Assembly: GCA_023717585.1 (NCBI GenBank)
Contig: JAMQPJ010000315.1
Coordinates: 1 to 13,950, forward strand
Length of the DNA stretch: 13,950 nucleotides
DNA from: Thermoanaerobaculia bacterium
GTDB taxonomy: Bacteria > Acidobacteriota > Thermoanaerobaculia > UBA5066
Direction of reading: 5' to 3'
Part shown: positions 6,761 to 13,137 of the stretch, one piece after another
Position numbering within the stretch: position 1 is the first letter of the stretch
Layout of the letters: the number at the start of each line of letters is the position of its first letter
The notes under the pieces: model-generated
Told to the model about the DNA's origin: nothing
The model's input: the letters and a program-made list of their open reading frames with translations, nothing else
The model's database searches: none
Position numbers and translations under genes: made by a program

Positions 6761-8228
6761 ACGTTCGCGCGAAGCCGTCCGTCGTGTCCGTCACGGTCAC
6801 GGTCACGGCGCCCTCGCTCCCGAGCGCGTAAGCCTCGGCGATCTCCGGGCCGCTCTCGCGCCGGTGGATCGGCGCCGAAGCAAGGCCCGTGGCGCGAAGA
6901 CCGGGCTCGAACGGGAAGAAGGCCTCGTCCCACGGCGTGACGTCGCCGTCGGGCCGCCCGTCCGTGAGGCGCGAGCACTCGAGGAACCGGAAGTGACCGA
7001 CGTCGTGTGCGGCGCGGTAGCGGCGAGACACGACGGCGGGCGGCGCACCCGGCGCGGGGAGGGGCGTCCCCTTCCCGAAGATCGTGTCGAAAACGACATC
7101 GCGGCCCTCGCCGCCTTCGCGAAAGACCCCGAAGTGCCGCGAGAGGCGGTCCTCCAGCGCGTAGCCGCCCTCGCGGTCCATCCAGACGGCGAGGCCCATC
7201 GCGGTCGCCGCGAAGGGGTGCGGCGAGCGGCGGACCCGCTTGTCGCCGAAGCGCTCCTTCAGGAGGCGCGTGACGAGGGGAAAAAGGCCCGCGCCGCCCA
7301 CGACGTAGAGCGACGCGACGTCGGCCCACGGGACGCCCGCGGCCTCGTCGACGAGCGCCCTGACGGCCTCGAGCGTTCGCGCGACGAGCGGGACGCACGC
7401 TTCGTTGACGGTCTCGACGGGGAGGACGAGGGGCTCCCGGTCCAGCGCGGCGAGGTCCACGAGGAAGCGGCGGGAGTTCGGCGAGAGCGACTCCTTGGCA
7501 CGAACGCACTCCTCGAGGACGAGAGCCCGCGTCGCCGCGTCCGCATCGAGCGCGCCCGCCTTCGCGAGGACGAGGGCGAGGATCGCCTCGTCGAAGTCGT
7601 CGCCGCCCAGCCGCCTGACGCCGTTCGTGGCGACGACCTCGTTCGTCTTGCCCGTCATCCGGAGTAGCGAGGCGTCGAAAGTGCCGCCGCCGAGGTCGTA
7701 GACGACGAGGTGTTCGCGCCGCTCGTCGCGCCGGTTGCGGTGCGCGTACTCGAAGCCCGCGGCCGACGGCTCGTTCAGGAGCGCCTCCACGACGAAGCCC
7801 CCGCCCTTGAACGCCTCGAGCGTCAGGAAGCGCTGCGCCGTCGAGGCGTTCGCGGGGACGGAGACGGCCGCCGTGATCGAATCGTTCGCGGCAATGCCGG
7901 CGTTCGAGCGCGCGATGAGCTCGCGGTGGAGCGCCGAGAAGAAGCCCTCGAGAAGAGCGCCGATCGCGAGGCGCCGGGGACCGACCGCGATTTCCGTTCG
8001 GGGGCCCGCGTCGTTCAGGAGGCGCTTGACGGACGGGAGCAGCGTCCAGCCCGGCTCGTGCCGGACCTCCCAGGCGTCCCAGCCCCAGCGCAGCGTGCCC
8101 GACGCGTCGTGGGCGGCGACGAGCGAGGGCAGGAAGTCGCCCCCCTCGAACGAGACCACGGGGTAGTTTCCGCGGTCCACGAGGGCCACGACGGTGTGCG
8201 TCGTGCCAAAGTCGATGCCGAGCCTCAC
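6744..8228 (-). CDS. Hsp70/DnaK-family protein with short divergent C-terminus
   Basis: A 494-residue Hsp70-family ATPase. The nucleotide-binding domain is well conserved: phosphate-1 loop GIDFGTTHT (4-12), NEPSAA (152-157), phosphate-2 loop VYDLGGGTFD (176-185), GGDDFD (208-213) and adenosine motif VVGGAG (309-314). After about residue 375 the remaining 120 residues do not show the linker plus beta-sandwich and helical lid of DnaK; canonical DnaK is about 638 residues. It is therefore a specialised Hsp70-like protein, not the housekeeping chaperone, and no grpE or dnaJ is near. The start is GTG 9 bp after the stop of the DinB gene; no Shine-Dalgarno precedes it, but a -10-like TAAACT ends 6 bp upstream. 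It probably shares a transcript with the DinB gene. Client or partner unknown. Confidence 0.9.
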   Translation of the reverse strand: MRLGIDFGTTHTVVALVDRGNYPVVSFEGGDFLPSLVAAHDASGTLRWGWDAWEVRHEPGWTLLPSVKRLLNDAGPRTEIAVGPRRLAIGALLEGFFSALHRELIARSNAGIAANDSITAAVSVPANASTAQRFLTLEAFKGGGFVVEALLNEPSAAGFEYAHRNRRDERREHLVVYDLGGGTFDASLLRMTGKTNEVVATNGVRRLGGDDFDEAILALVLAKAGALDADAATRALVLEECVRAKESLSPNSRRFLVDLAALDREPLVLPVETVNEACVPLVARTLEAVRALVDEAAGVPWADVASLYVVGGAGLFPLVTRLLKERFGDKRVRRSPHPFAATAMGLAVWMDREGGYALEDRLSRHFGVFREGGEGRDVVFDTIFGKGTPLPAPGAPPAVVSRRYRAAHDVGHFRFLECSRLTDGRPDGDVTPWDEAFFPFEPGLRATGLASAPIHRRESGPEIAEAYALGSEGAVTVTVTDTTDGFARTFRLTR

Positions 8229-8234
8229 CCCGCT

Positions 8235-8240
8235 AGTTTA
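8235..8240 (-). promoter_or_regulatory. -10-like hexamer TAAACT just before the Hsp70-like gene
   Basis: On the minus strand TAAACT overlaps the TAA stop of the DinB gene and is separated from the GTG start by only 6 bases (AGCGGG). If used, transcription would begin at or next to the GTG, giving a leaderless message, which fits the absence of a Shine-Dalgarno. No good -35 is seen. Confidence 0.3.
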
Positions 8241-8702
8241 GTCAACTGCCCTGGCCGCTCGAAGCCACGCCGCGAGCTGGCCCCTGTGATGCACTTCGTG
8301 ATCGAGGTTCCCGCGGACGAGGACCCACCAGAACGTGACGACCCCGCCAAAGCGCTGGTCCGGAACGGTGGCGTCGAGCTGAGCGGGCGAAAGAGACTCG
8401 ACGACGGCCGCGCGCTGCTGACCCAGGGTCCCGAGCTCGTCGCACAGGGCCGTGAACTGTTCGCGAGCCGAGATGTTTGTGGTGCCCGCGCGGCCGACCA
8501 TGGGGGACAAGCCGGGCTCAGCCAGCTTGCGGAAAAGCCATTGATCGGCCTCGATCAGATGAAAGGCGACGTCCGCAAAGCTCATGGATCCGGCCGTGAG
8601 CCGCCAGTTTTCGAGACCCGGGCGCACGAGGGAAAGGCGCTTGAGGGATGAACCCCGAACCGCCTTCGACCATTCCGCGAGCCGCCGCGACTCAGGATTC
8701 AA
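8238..8702 (-). CDS. DinB-family (four-helix, metal-binding) protein
   Basis: A 154-residue soluble protein of the DinB/YfiT fold, a four-helix bundle that binds a divalent metal and includes bacillithiol and mycothiol transferases as well as many members of unknown role. Ligand candidates are His48 in FADVAFHLIEADQW and His135 and His139 in NLDHEVHHRGQL, the usual H...HxxxH triad. The start is TTG: no ATG or GTG occurs between it and the in-frame stop at 8721-8723, while GGAG stands 8 bp upstream. Starting at internal Met40 would remove helix 1. The stop is 9 bp before the Hsp70-like gene, so the two are likely cotranscribed. The thiol or substrate cannot be told from sequence. Confidence 0.85.
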   Translation of the reverse strand: MNPESRRLAEWSKAVRGSSLKRLSLVRPGLENWRLTAGSMSFADVAFHLIEADQWLFRKLAEPGLSPMVGRAGTTNISAREQFTALCDELGTLGQQRAAVVESLSPAQLDATVPDQRFGGVVTFWWVLVRGNLDHEVHHRGQLAAWLRAARAVD

Positions 8703-8710
8703 GAGCGCGT

Positions 8711-8714
8711 CTCC
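8711..8714 (-). promoter_or_regulatory. Shine-Dalgarno GGAG supporting the TTG start of the DinB gene
   Basis: On the minus strand GGAG lies 8 bases before the TTG at 8702. It is the only reasonable ribosome site between the upstream in-frame stop and the DinB domain, and so decides the start. Confidence 0.6.
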
Positions 8715-8843
8715 AGTCGATCATGTCGTCATCGAGGCTGCGGCAGGGACTGAGGTTGCCCGTCGTCAGGCACAAGCGAGTCCACAGCAACGCCGGGTCA
8801 GGCCTGAGATCGGCTCGCTAAAGCTTTTCCACCCCTGCGACAT

Positions 8844-9422
8844 TTAAGCTGAGGACTGCCAATCGCGGAAGCCGGCCATCCCCTCGAACGCCCTCGACTG
8901 CAGCAGCAGATTGAAACGCATGCGGGCGGCGCCCCCCTGATAGGCGGCCGTGTCGGCCGGGTGGCTGTATCGCTGGCCGGCGAGCACTTGTAGCAGATAG
9001 ATCATGTAGCAGTCGGCGATTCTCTCGCCGGCGCCTTGGGTGGCGCCCGCGTGACCCGTACTGAGCAGCGCTCGCCCGTTGGCGCCTTGGCTGCGAGCGT
9101 AAGCCACGACGTCATAGCGCCAGTCGACGTGATGGCCGAATTCATGAAGCAGCGTCACGTTATACGAGCGATTGTAAGACTCTCGGAGGCTGGCATGGCT
9201 CAGACGAATCGTGCCAGTTGTTCGATCACTTCCACCGCCGCGTGCGGGAGACTGGCCGTGTCCGCGTAACTCGACGTGACGAACCAACGAGCGATGGGCC
9301 GCCGGGATCAGAGCGGTGGACCGTTCCAGTACTGTCCAATGCTCCGGAAGCGGACGATCCGCCGGAGCGTCCAGCCACAAGCACTCGATGCCTGAATTCA
9401 GCACTCTCCGCTGCCAAGTCAT
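8844..9422 (-). CDS. Small HExxH zinc metalloprotease-like protein
   Basis: A 192-residue protein with a zinc-protease signature: HEFGHHVDW, with His93, Glu94 and His97, followed about 35 residues later by GERIADCYMIYLL (132-144), whose Glu133 is a good third ligand. That spacing and the E-x-x-A pattern fit gluzincins, and the arrangement recalls the catalytic domain of lethal-factor-like (ATLF) proteases; this is a motif-level resemblance only. No signal peptide or membrane helix is visible. I chose the ATG at 9422 because GGGAGG stands 8 bp before it; the frame stays open to a GTG at 9458 that has no ribosome site. It stands alone: 141 bp to the DinB gene and 183 bp from the upstream reductase gene. 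Lines counted here fall to about 50 % GC, below the neighbours, hinting at recent arrival. The substrate is unknown. Confidence 0.68.
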   Translation of the reverse strand: MTWQRRVLNSGIECLWLDAPADRPLPEHWTVLERSTALIPAAHRSLVRHVELRGHGQSPARGGGSDRTTGTIRLSHASLRESYNRSYNVTLLHEFGHHVDWRYDVVAYARSQGANGRALLSTGHAGATQGAGERIADCYMIYLLQVLAGQRYSHPADTAAYQGGAARMRFNLLLQSRAFEGMAGFRDWQSSA

Positions 9423-9430
9423 CGCGCCCG

Positions 9431-9436
9431 CCTCCC
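9431..9436 (-). promoter_or_regulatory. Shine-Dalgarno GGGAGG of the metalloprotease gene
   Basis: GGGAGG on the minus strand, 8 bases before the ATG at 9422. It is the strongest ribosome site on this strand nearby and favours the 192-residue product over the longer GTG start. Its first base is part of the palindrome at 9436-9447. Confidence 0.65.
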
Positions 9437-9447
9437 GACTCGAGTCG
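9436..9447. repeat. 12-bp perfect palindrome CGACTCGAGTCG beside the SD
   Basis: CGACTC/GAGTCG is perfectly self-complementary and touches the Shine-Dalgarno of the metalloprotease gene. A dimeric repressor could bind here and block expression. A palindrome this long is expected a few times by chance in a window of this size, so the position is the only argument. Confidence 0.25.
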
Positions 9448-9504
9448 ATGCCCCGCACGGTCCCGCCAATCCCGGGGAGCGCACGCGAGGCCGCTGCAGG
9501 AGTT

Positions 9505-9510
9505 ATTAGA
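9505..9510 (-). promoter_or_regulatory. -10-like TCTAAT upstream of the metalloprotease gene
   Basis: TCTAAT on the minus strand matches TATAAT at five of six positions and lies about 80 bp before the ATG at 9422, inside the 183-bp gap. No convincing -35 is found at 16-18 bp, so this is only a candidate. Confidence 0.2.
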
Positions 9511-9587
9511 CCGCACTTTCTCTCGAGGCACGGCCCGAGACCTCACTGCGCCGTCGCTCACGAAAGTTGCGGTTCTCGTCTCGGAGC

Positions 9588-9606
9588 GACCGGCCCCGGG
9601 CCGGTC
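9588..9606 (-). terminator. Strong GC hairpin at the end of the four-gene minus-strand run
   Basis: GACCGGCC (9588-9595) pairs perfectly with GGCCGGTC (9599-9606) around a 3-nt loop. It starts inside the TAG stop of the DHFR/RibD-like gene, the last of the run. The following minus-strand bases lack a T-run, so it may terminate poorly alone, but position and strength suit a 3' end structure. Confidence 0.45.
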
Positions 9607-10130
9607 TAGGAAGCAACGAGGTACTCGCTCTGAACCAGGCCGCTCGGATAGTGCCGGGTCGCCACGTGACGAAGCCGGACATCGCGCGGCAGGGTGCCGA
9701 AGAGAGGAATGCCGTCTCCGATCAGCACGGGCACGCGCGTGATGATGAGGCGCTGAACGAGCCCCGCGCGCAGGAATCCCTGAATCGTCACCCCGCCGTC
9801 GACGTAGAGATGATGGGCGCCGCTTGCCGAGAGTCGCGCCACGATCTCGGCCGGAGGTCCGGCCATCTGCTCGACGACACCGCCGACCGCCGCGGACAAG
9901 TCGACCGGGCGACTGCTCAGAACCACGACCCGCTTTTCGCCATAGGGCCAGGCCGGGAAGGCCAGTACCGTCTCGAAGGTGTTGCGACCGATCACGAGCG
10001 CGTCGACGCTTGCCATGAACTCGTCGTAGCCGTGGGGTTCGCCGCCTCCCTCCGGAAGCCAGTCGAGATCGCCGTTCGGCCGCGCGATGAAGCCGTCGAC
10101 GCTCGTGCCGATGAAGACGGATACGGTCAT
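9606..10130 (-). CDS. DHFR/RibD C-terminal-type reductase
   Basis: A 174-residue cytosolic protein of the dihydrofolate reductase superfamily, RibD C-terminal subgroup, expected to use NADPH. Motifs: SVDGFIA (10-16), GRNTFE (48-53), VVVLSSRP (68-75), YVDGG (109-113, nucleotide-binding turn) and PVLIGDGIPLF (134-144). These are typical of the broad DHFR-family proteins (YwjB/YyaP-like) whose real substrates are mostly unknown; it lacks the deaminase domain of RibD and is not convincing as the main FolA. The ATG overlaps the stop of the upstream methyltransferase-like gene by four bases (ATGA), so translation is probably coupled. A GC hairpin begins at its stop codon. Family assignment is firm, function open. 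Confidence 0.88.
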   Translation of the reverse strand: MTVSVFIGTSVDGFIARPNGDLDWLPEGGGEPHGYDEFMASVDALVIGRNTFETVLAFPAWPYGEKRVVVLSSRPVDLSAAVGGVVEQMAGPPAEIVARLSASGAHHLYVDGGVTIQGFLRAGLVQRLIITRVPVLIGDGIPLFGTLPRDVRLRHVATRHYPSGLVQSEYLVAS

Positions 10131-10672
10131 CGGCCCTTCGAACCGTCGCGTGCCGGCTTTTTCGGGATGAGCATGGGCACCCTTTCTCGATATTCCCTGT
10201 ACATCGCGCCGAGTCGCCGTTCGAGCTCCGGTTCCTCGACGAGCTTCAACTCGATCACGTTCAACAGGACAAACGCCGGTGTCCACAGGAAGACCATCGA
10301 GACGGAATGGAGGATGAAACCAACCCCGAAGAGGGCGAGGCAAAGCCCGCTGAGCATCGGGTTTCGCACCCACGCATACGGTCCTGCAACGACGAGCTGG
10401 CTCGGAGGGTCGAACGGAACGCCTTTCCCCTTGAACAACGTGAGACACCACGCCCAGAGCATCAGACCGGCAGCGAGCAACCCTGCTCCGATGCTCACTC
10501 CGAGTCCGCCGGGCAGCAGGGGTCGCAACGCAAGGGCGCGATCGGTGAAGAAGCCCCCGAAGATGACGAGAAGCAGCAGGCCGGCGGCGAACAACAGGCC
10601 GACCGGCGTCAGGAGCTTTCTTCGGCGCTCCGGGCCTGTCGTCACGGCGTACAGCAGGTCGACCAGGGTCAT
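10127..10672 (-). CDS. Isoprenylcysteine carboxyl methyltransferase-like membrane protein
   Basis: A 181-residue integral membrane protein of the ICMT/PEMT-like family, SAM-dependent methyltransferases embedded in the membrane. Hydrophobic helices lie near 22-42, 56-80, 106-122 and 124-142. The diagnostic C-terminal half is present: GVPFDPPSQLVVAGPYAWVR (84-103) followed by NPM, and EEPELERRLGAMYREYRERV (146-165) followed by PMLIP, with the paired glutamates and Y-x-x-Y of the family. Bacteria lack the CAAX pathway in which eukaryotic ICMT acts, so the methyl acceptor here is probably a lipid or small molecule, unknown. AAGGAAG lies about 4 bp before the ATG. It follows the serine hydrolase gene by 9 bp and overlaps the reductase gene by 4 bp, so all three are likely one operon. 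Confidence 0.88.
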   Translation of the reverse strand: MTLVDLLYAVTTGPERRRKLLTPVGLLFAAGLLLLVIFGGFFTDRALALRPLLPGGLGVSIGAGLLAAGLMLWAWCLTLFKGKGVPFDPPSQLVVAGPYAWVRNPMLSGLCLALFGVGFILHSVSMVFLWTPAFVLLNVIELKLVEEPELERRLGAMYREYRERVPMLIPKKPARDGSKGR

Positions 10673-10681
10673 CTGCCTTCC

Positions 10682-11824
10682 TTACCGAGGTGTCTTATGC
10701 TCTGGGAACGCGGCCAGGAACGCAACGGCGAAGGGCGAGCGCTCGATCGCAGCCTCGTCGAGCCGACTCTTCCACTGAAGGCCATCGCTGTTCGCGAGGA
10801 GGATGAGAGTGAGGCGCTCGGCCGGCCTTTCGTCCAGCACCTTCAGGTAGAGCGCCGAATACCGTCCCTCCCAGAGTCCGGTGTGCCACGCCAGGCGCCG
10901 GCCCTCGTACTCGGCGAGAAACCACCCGAGACCGTAAGGCAGTACCGCGCCAGCGGATGTAATCGTCGGGGCCCACAGCTTCACGCTCCAGTCGGCCGAA
11001 AGGAGCCGCCCGTCGGAGAGAGCGATGTCAAAGCGCGCAAGATCCATCGCGCTCGCGATCACCCCACCCGCCGCACCGTCCCCCTGTGGCGGCGGAGGAT
11101 CCGATCGCGCGACCCGGCCGCCGGAATCGATGTGGTAGGGCGCCGCGAGCCGCGCAGCGAGTTCGGCGTGGAGCGGCAGCCGCCGGTGAATCCGTGCCGC
11201 GTGGAGCGTGGCAGCCGGCCGGAAAACCATCGCGTCCACGAGGTCCGAAAACGGGCGCCCGGTCACCTCGGCCATCGGCCGCGACGCCCACGAGTAGGAG
11301 GGCGGGTTGTACCAGAACCGGCTCCCGGGGTCGCCGTTCGCCGTCATGGAGAGGACGTGGCGAAGCGTGAGCCGGTCGCCTTCGCAGGCGTAGTCGGAAA
11401 AGAAGATCCCCCCCTCCGTACGAACGGACTCGCAGAACTCGGCGAAACCCTGGTAACGCCGCATCGGGCGATCCAGGTCGAGCACGCCGTCCTGCGCGAG
11501 ACGCAGCGCCACCACGGCCGAGATGGGCTTGCTGACCGACGCGATATTGAACGGCGTCTCGGGCGTCACGGGAATCTCGCGCTCGAGGTCGGCGACACCG
11601 AAGCCACGCGCGAGGACGACGGTCGTTTCCCGGAGGATGACGACCGCCAGGCCGGGGATGCGCTGGGCACGCCGAAGCGCGTCGAAGCGCGCAGCGAGTC
11701 GAGCCGCGACGGTCTTGTCTTCGCCTCGTGCGCCCGCGCCAGCGTCCGTCGAGGGCATGCTCGCGCATCCGCTTGCGAGCAGGACGGCGAGCGCCATCGC
11801 GAGTGCAGGAGGTCTGGAGACCAT
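10682..11824 (-). CDS. Lipoprotein serine hydrolase, class C beta-lactamase/esterase fold
   Basis: A 380-residue predicted lipoprotein: MVSRPPALAMALAVLLASGC has a lipobox (ASGC) with acylated Cys20, placing it outside the inner membrane. The domain is the class C beta-lactamase/PBP-like fold (S12). The nucleophile motif is SVSK (96-99). Tyr172 fits the catalytic Tyr by alignment to the VTG turn (187-189), but the motif reads YNP rather than YSN. The third motif is HTG (314-316) in WHTGLWEG. GGVIASAMDLARF (253-265) and PYGLGWF (296-302) are also typical. The usual LLxHTSG before the Tyr reads VLSMTANG, and Cys131 and Cys147 flank this region. These changes suggest an esterase or peptidase rather than a beta-lactamase. 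No clear Shine-Dalgarno; the start is fixed by the signal peptide. It sits 33 bp after the DUF4920 gene and 9 bp before the methyltransferase-like gene. Confidence 0.88.
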   Translation of the reverse strand: MVSRPPALAMALAVLLASGCASMPSTDAGAGARGEDKTVAARLAARFDALRRAQRIPGLAVVILRETTVVLARGFGVADLEREIPVTPETPFNIASVSKPISAVVALRLAQDGVLDLDRPMRRYQGFAEFCESVRTEGGIFFSDYACEGDRLTLRHVLSMTANGDPGSRFWYNPPSYSWASRPMAEVTGRPFSDLVDAMVFRPAATLHAARIHRRLPLHAELAARLAAPYHIDSGGRVARSDPPPPQGDGAAGGVIASAMDLARFDIALSDGRLLSADWSVKLWAPTITSAGAVLPYGLGWFLAEYEGRRLAWHTGLWEGRYSALYLKVLDERPAERLTLILLANSDGLQWKSRLDEAAIERSPFAVAFLAAFPEHKTPR

Positions 11825-11857
11825 GACGACCGAGGAGAGGATGTGGAACTCGAACGT

Positions 11858-12313
11858 CTAGCGACCCGGCTGTGCGATCTCGACGCCGGACGCGACGAGG
11901 CTCAGCTCCTTCTGGTCGCCCTTGATCGCGTCGGGTTTGCCGCCGGGCGTCTCTCCGGCGTAGTGCTTCGCCTTCGCCTCGGGGATCGTCTTCACGTTGA
12001 AGACTCCCTCCAGAAGGGCCGCCCTTCCCGCGGAGTTCTTCGGGACGAAGAAGCCGTAGTCCTTGAACGTCACGCGGACGGACTGGTCGCCGGACTTGAG
12101 GAGCATCCAGCAGCCTTTTTCCTGGCAGACGGCCGAGACGGTCCCATCGGTCCTCACGGTCTTGCCGGACCAGGCGGCCGGGTTCTTCACGAGGTCGGCG
12201 AGAGCGACCTTCGGCGAGTCCCCGAGAGGTGCGCCGTACTTGCCGGTGGCGGCGAGGAGGGAGAGCGGGAGGAGAAGAGCGCCGAGCAGGAGAGCGGGTG
12301 TCATTCGTTTCAT
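11858..12313 (-). CDS. Exported DUF4920 protein
   Basis: A 151-residue protein with a signal peptide (MKRMTPALLLGALLLPLSLL, cleavage probably near residue 21-24), hence periplasmic or secreted. The rest matches my recollection of DUF4920: a small OB-like beta domain with KYGAPLGD, a GKTVRTDGTVSAVCQEKGCW segment with Cys63 and Cys68, then RVTFKDYGFFVP. The two cysteines in C-x4-C could bind metal or form a disulfide. The function of the family is not established. Start at 12313 or at the second ATG (12304) are both possible; the longer adds a basic residue. No Shine-Dalgarno is seen, but TAAGAT lies 8 bp before the first ATG. It heads a minus-strand run of four genes and is divergent from the Bax-inhibitor-like gene. 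Confidence 0.85.
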   Translation of the reverse strand: MKRMTPALLLGALLLPLSLLAATGKYGAPLGDSPKVALADLVKNPAAWSGKTVRTDGTVSAVCQEKGCWMLLKSGDQSVRVTFKDYGFFVPKNSAGRAALLEGVFNVKTIPEAKAKHYAGETPGGKPDAIKGDQKELSLVASGVEIAQPGR

Positions 12314-12321
12314 GGGAATGA

Positions 12322-12327
12322 ATCTTA
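12322..12327 (-). promoter_or_regulatory. -10-like TAAGAT at the DUF4920 start
   Basis: TAAGAT on the minus strand is 8 bases before the ATG at 12313, so a transcript from it would be leaderless or nearly so. No Shine-Dalgarno precedes the gene, consistent with this. No clear -35. Confidence 0.35.
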
Positions 12328-12339
12328 GCCCCGTCGCGT

Positions 12340-12345
12340 TAGGAT
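12340..12345 (+). promoter_or_regulatory. -10-like TAGGAT for the Bax-inhibitor-like gene
   Basis: TAGGAT on the plus strand is 23 bp before the ATG at 12369, with AGGAG between, giving a short leader with a normal ribosome site. It faces the TAAGAT of the divergent DUF4920 gene 12 bp away, making a compact divergent promoter pair. No clear -35. Confidence 0.35.
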
Positions 12346-12368
12346 GGAGGTTCGAGAGGAGATCTCAA

Positions 12369-13091
12369 ATGCCCACCGAGCTGCCGCCGCGCCCCTTCGA
12401 TTCCCCGCAGCCGATCAGCCCGTCGGCGTCGGTCGCGATTCCCGCGTTTCTCGCGCGCGTCTACGCATGGATGGCCGCGGGCCTCATGACGACGGCCCTC
12501 GCCGCCTTTCTCACCGTCTCGAACCCGGCGGTCTTCAACGCCATCTTCGGAAACCGTCTCGTGTTCTACGGCCTCCTCTTCGCCGAGCTCGGCCTCGTCG
12601 TGTGGCTGTCCGGCCTCGTCGGAAAGCTCTCGTCGGGCACGGCCTCGGCCGTGTTCATCTTCTACTCCGCCCTGAACGGCCTGACGATGGCGTGCATCTT
12701 CGCCATCTACACGGGCTCCTCCATCGCGTCGACGTTCGTGGTCGCGGGCGGCACGTTCGCGTCCATGAGCGTCTTCGGCCTCGTCACGAAACGCTCGCTC
12801 GACGGCGTCGGCTCGTTCGCGTTCATGGGCCTCATCGGCGTCGTCATCGCCTCGGTCGTGAACCTGTTCCTGAAGTCCGACATGCTCGGGTTCGTCCTGA
12901 GCTGCGCGGGCGTGATCGTGTTCGTCGCGCTCACCGCGTACGACACGCGGAAGCTCAAGATGATGGCTTCCACGATCGACGCCGGGTCCGAGGAAGGGCG
13001 CCGCGGCGCGATCTCAGGCGCGCTCGCTCTCTACCTGGACTTCATCAATCTGTTCCTCATGATGCTGCGGCTGTTCGGGAACAGAAGGTAA
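12369..13091 (+). CDS. Bax inhibitor-1/YccA-family membrane protein
   Basis: A 240-residue protein of the BI-1/TMBIM family, seven-helix membrane proteins that in bacteria can act as pH-gated calcium leaks (BsYetJ) or modulate the FtsH protease (YccA). A 25-residue Pro/Ser-rich tail leads to helices near 31-49, 62-83, 92-113, 118-139, 148-168, 174-190 and 215-236. The family signature is clear: IPAFLARVYAWMAAGLMTT at the first helix, ALTAYDTRKLK (188-197), and LYLDFINLFLMMLRLFG at the end. Asp192 and Asp224 probably match the paired pH-sensing aspartates of BsYetJ. I chose the ATG at 12369 because AGGAG stands 7 bp upstream (12357-12361); the frame is open well before it. The stop is followed at once by the SemiSWEET gene, so the two are likely cotranscribed. 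Confidence 0.93.
   Translation: MPTELPPRPFDSPQPISPSASVAIPAFLARVYAWMAAGLMTTALAAFLTVSNPAVFNAIFGNRLVFYGLLFAELGLVVWLSGLVGKLSSGTASAVFIFYSALNGLTMACIFAIYTGSSIASTFVVAGGTFASMSVFGLVTKRSLDGVGSFAFMGLIGVVIASVVNLFLKSDMLGFVLSCAGVIVFVALTAYDTRKLKMMASTIDAGSEEGRRGAISGALALYLDFINLFLMMLRLFGNRR
13083..13088 (+). promoter_or_regulatory. Shine-Dalgarno-like AGAAGG before an ATC codon
   Basis: AGAAGG (five of six matches to AGGAGG) ends 7 bp before ATC at 13096, in the SemiSWEET frame. It overlaps the end of the Bax-inhibitor-like gene. The spacing is ideal for a start at ATC, a rare codon for initiation; the canonical GTG at 13138 has no such site. Confidence 0.35.
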
Positions 13092-13137
13092 GCCTATCCC
13101 GGACCCCGGAACGTTCGACTCGTTCCTCGCGTGGGCC

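Noticed and set aside
6789..6806. Three tandem GTCACG hexamers
   Set aside because: They encode an alternating Val-Thr beta strand (VTVTVT) near the end of the Hsp70-like protein; too short to be a functional repeat.
8798..8807. 10-bp palindrome TCAGGCCTGA downstream of the metalloprotease gene
   Set aside because: Too short and without flanking symmetry or a T-run; chance is likely in GC-rich DNA.
10307..12328. A 673-codon plus-strand open frame opposite the minus-strand operon
   Set aside because: It is rich in Arg, Glu and Pro with no domain pattern, and lies opposite three genes with clear families and signal peptides. Long antisense frames are common in GC-rich DNA.
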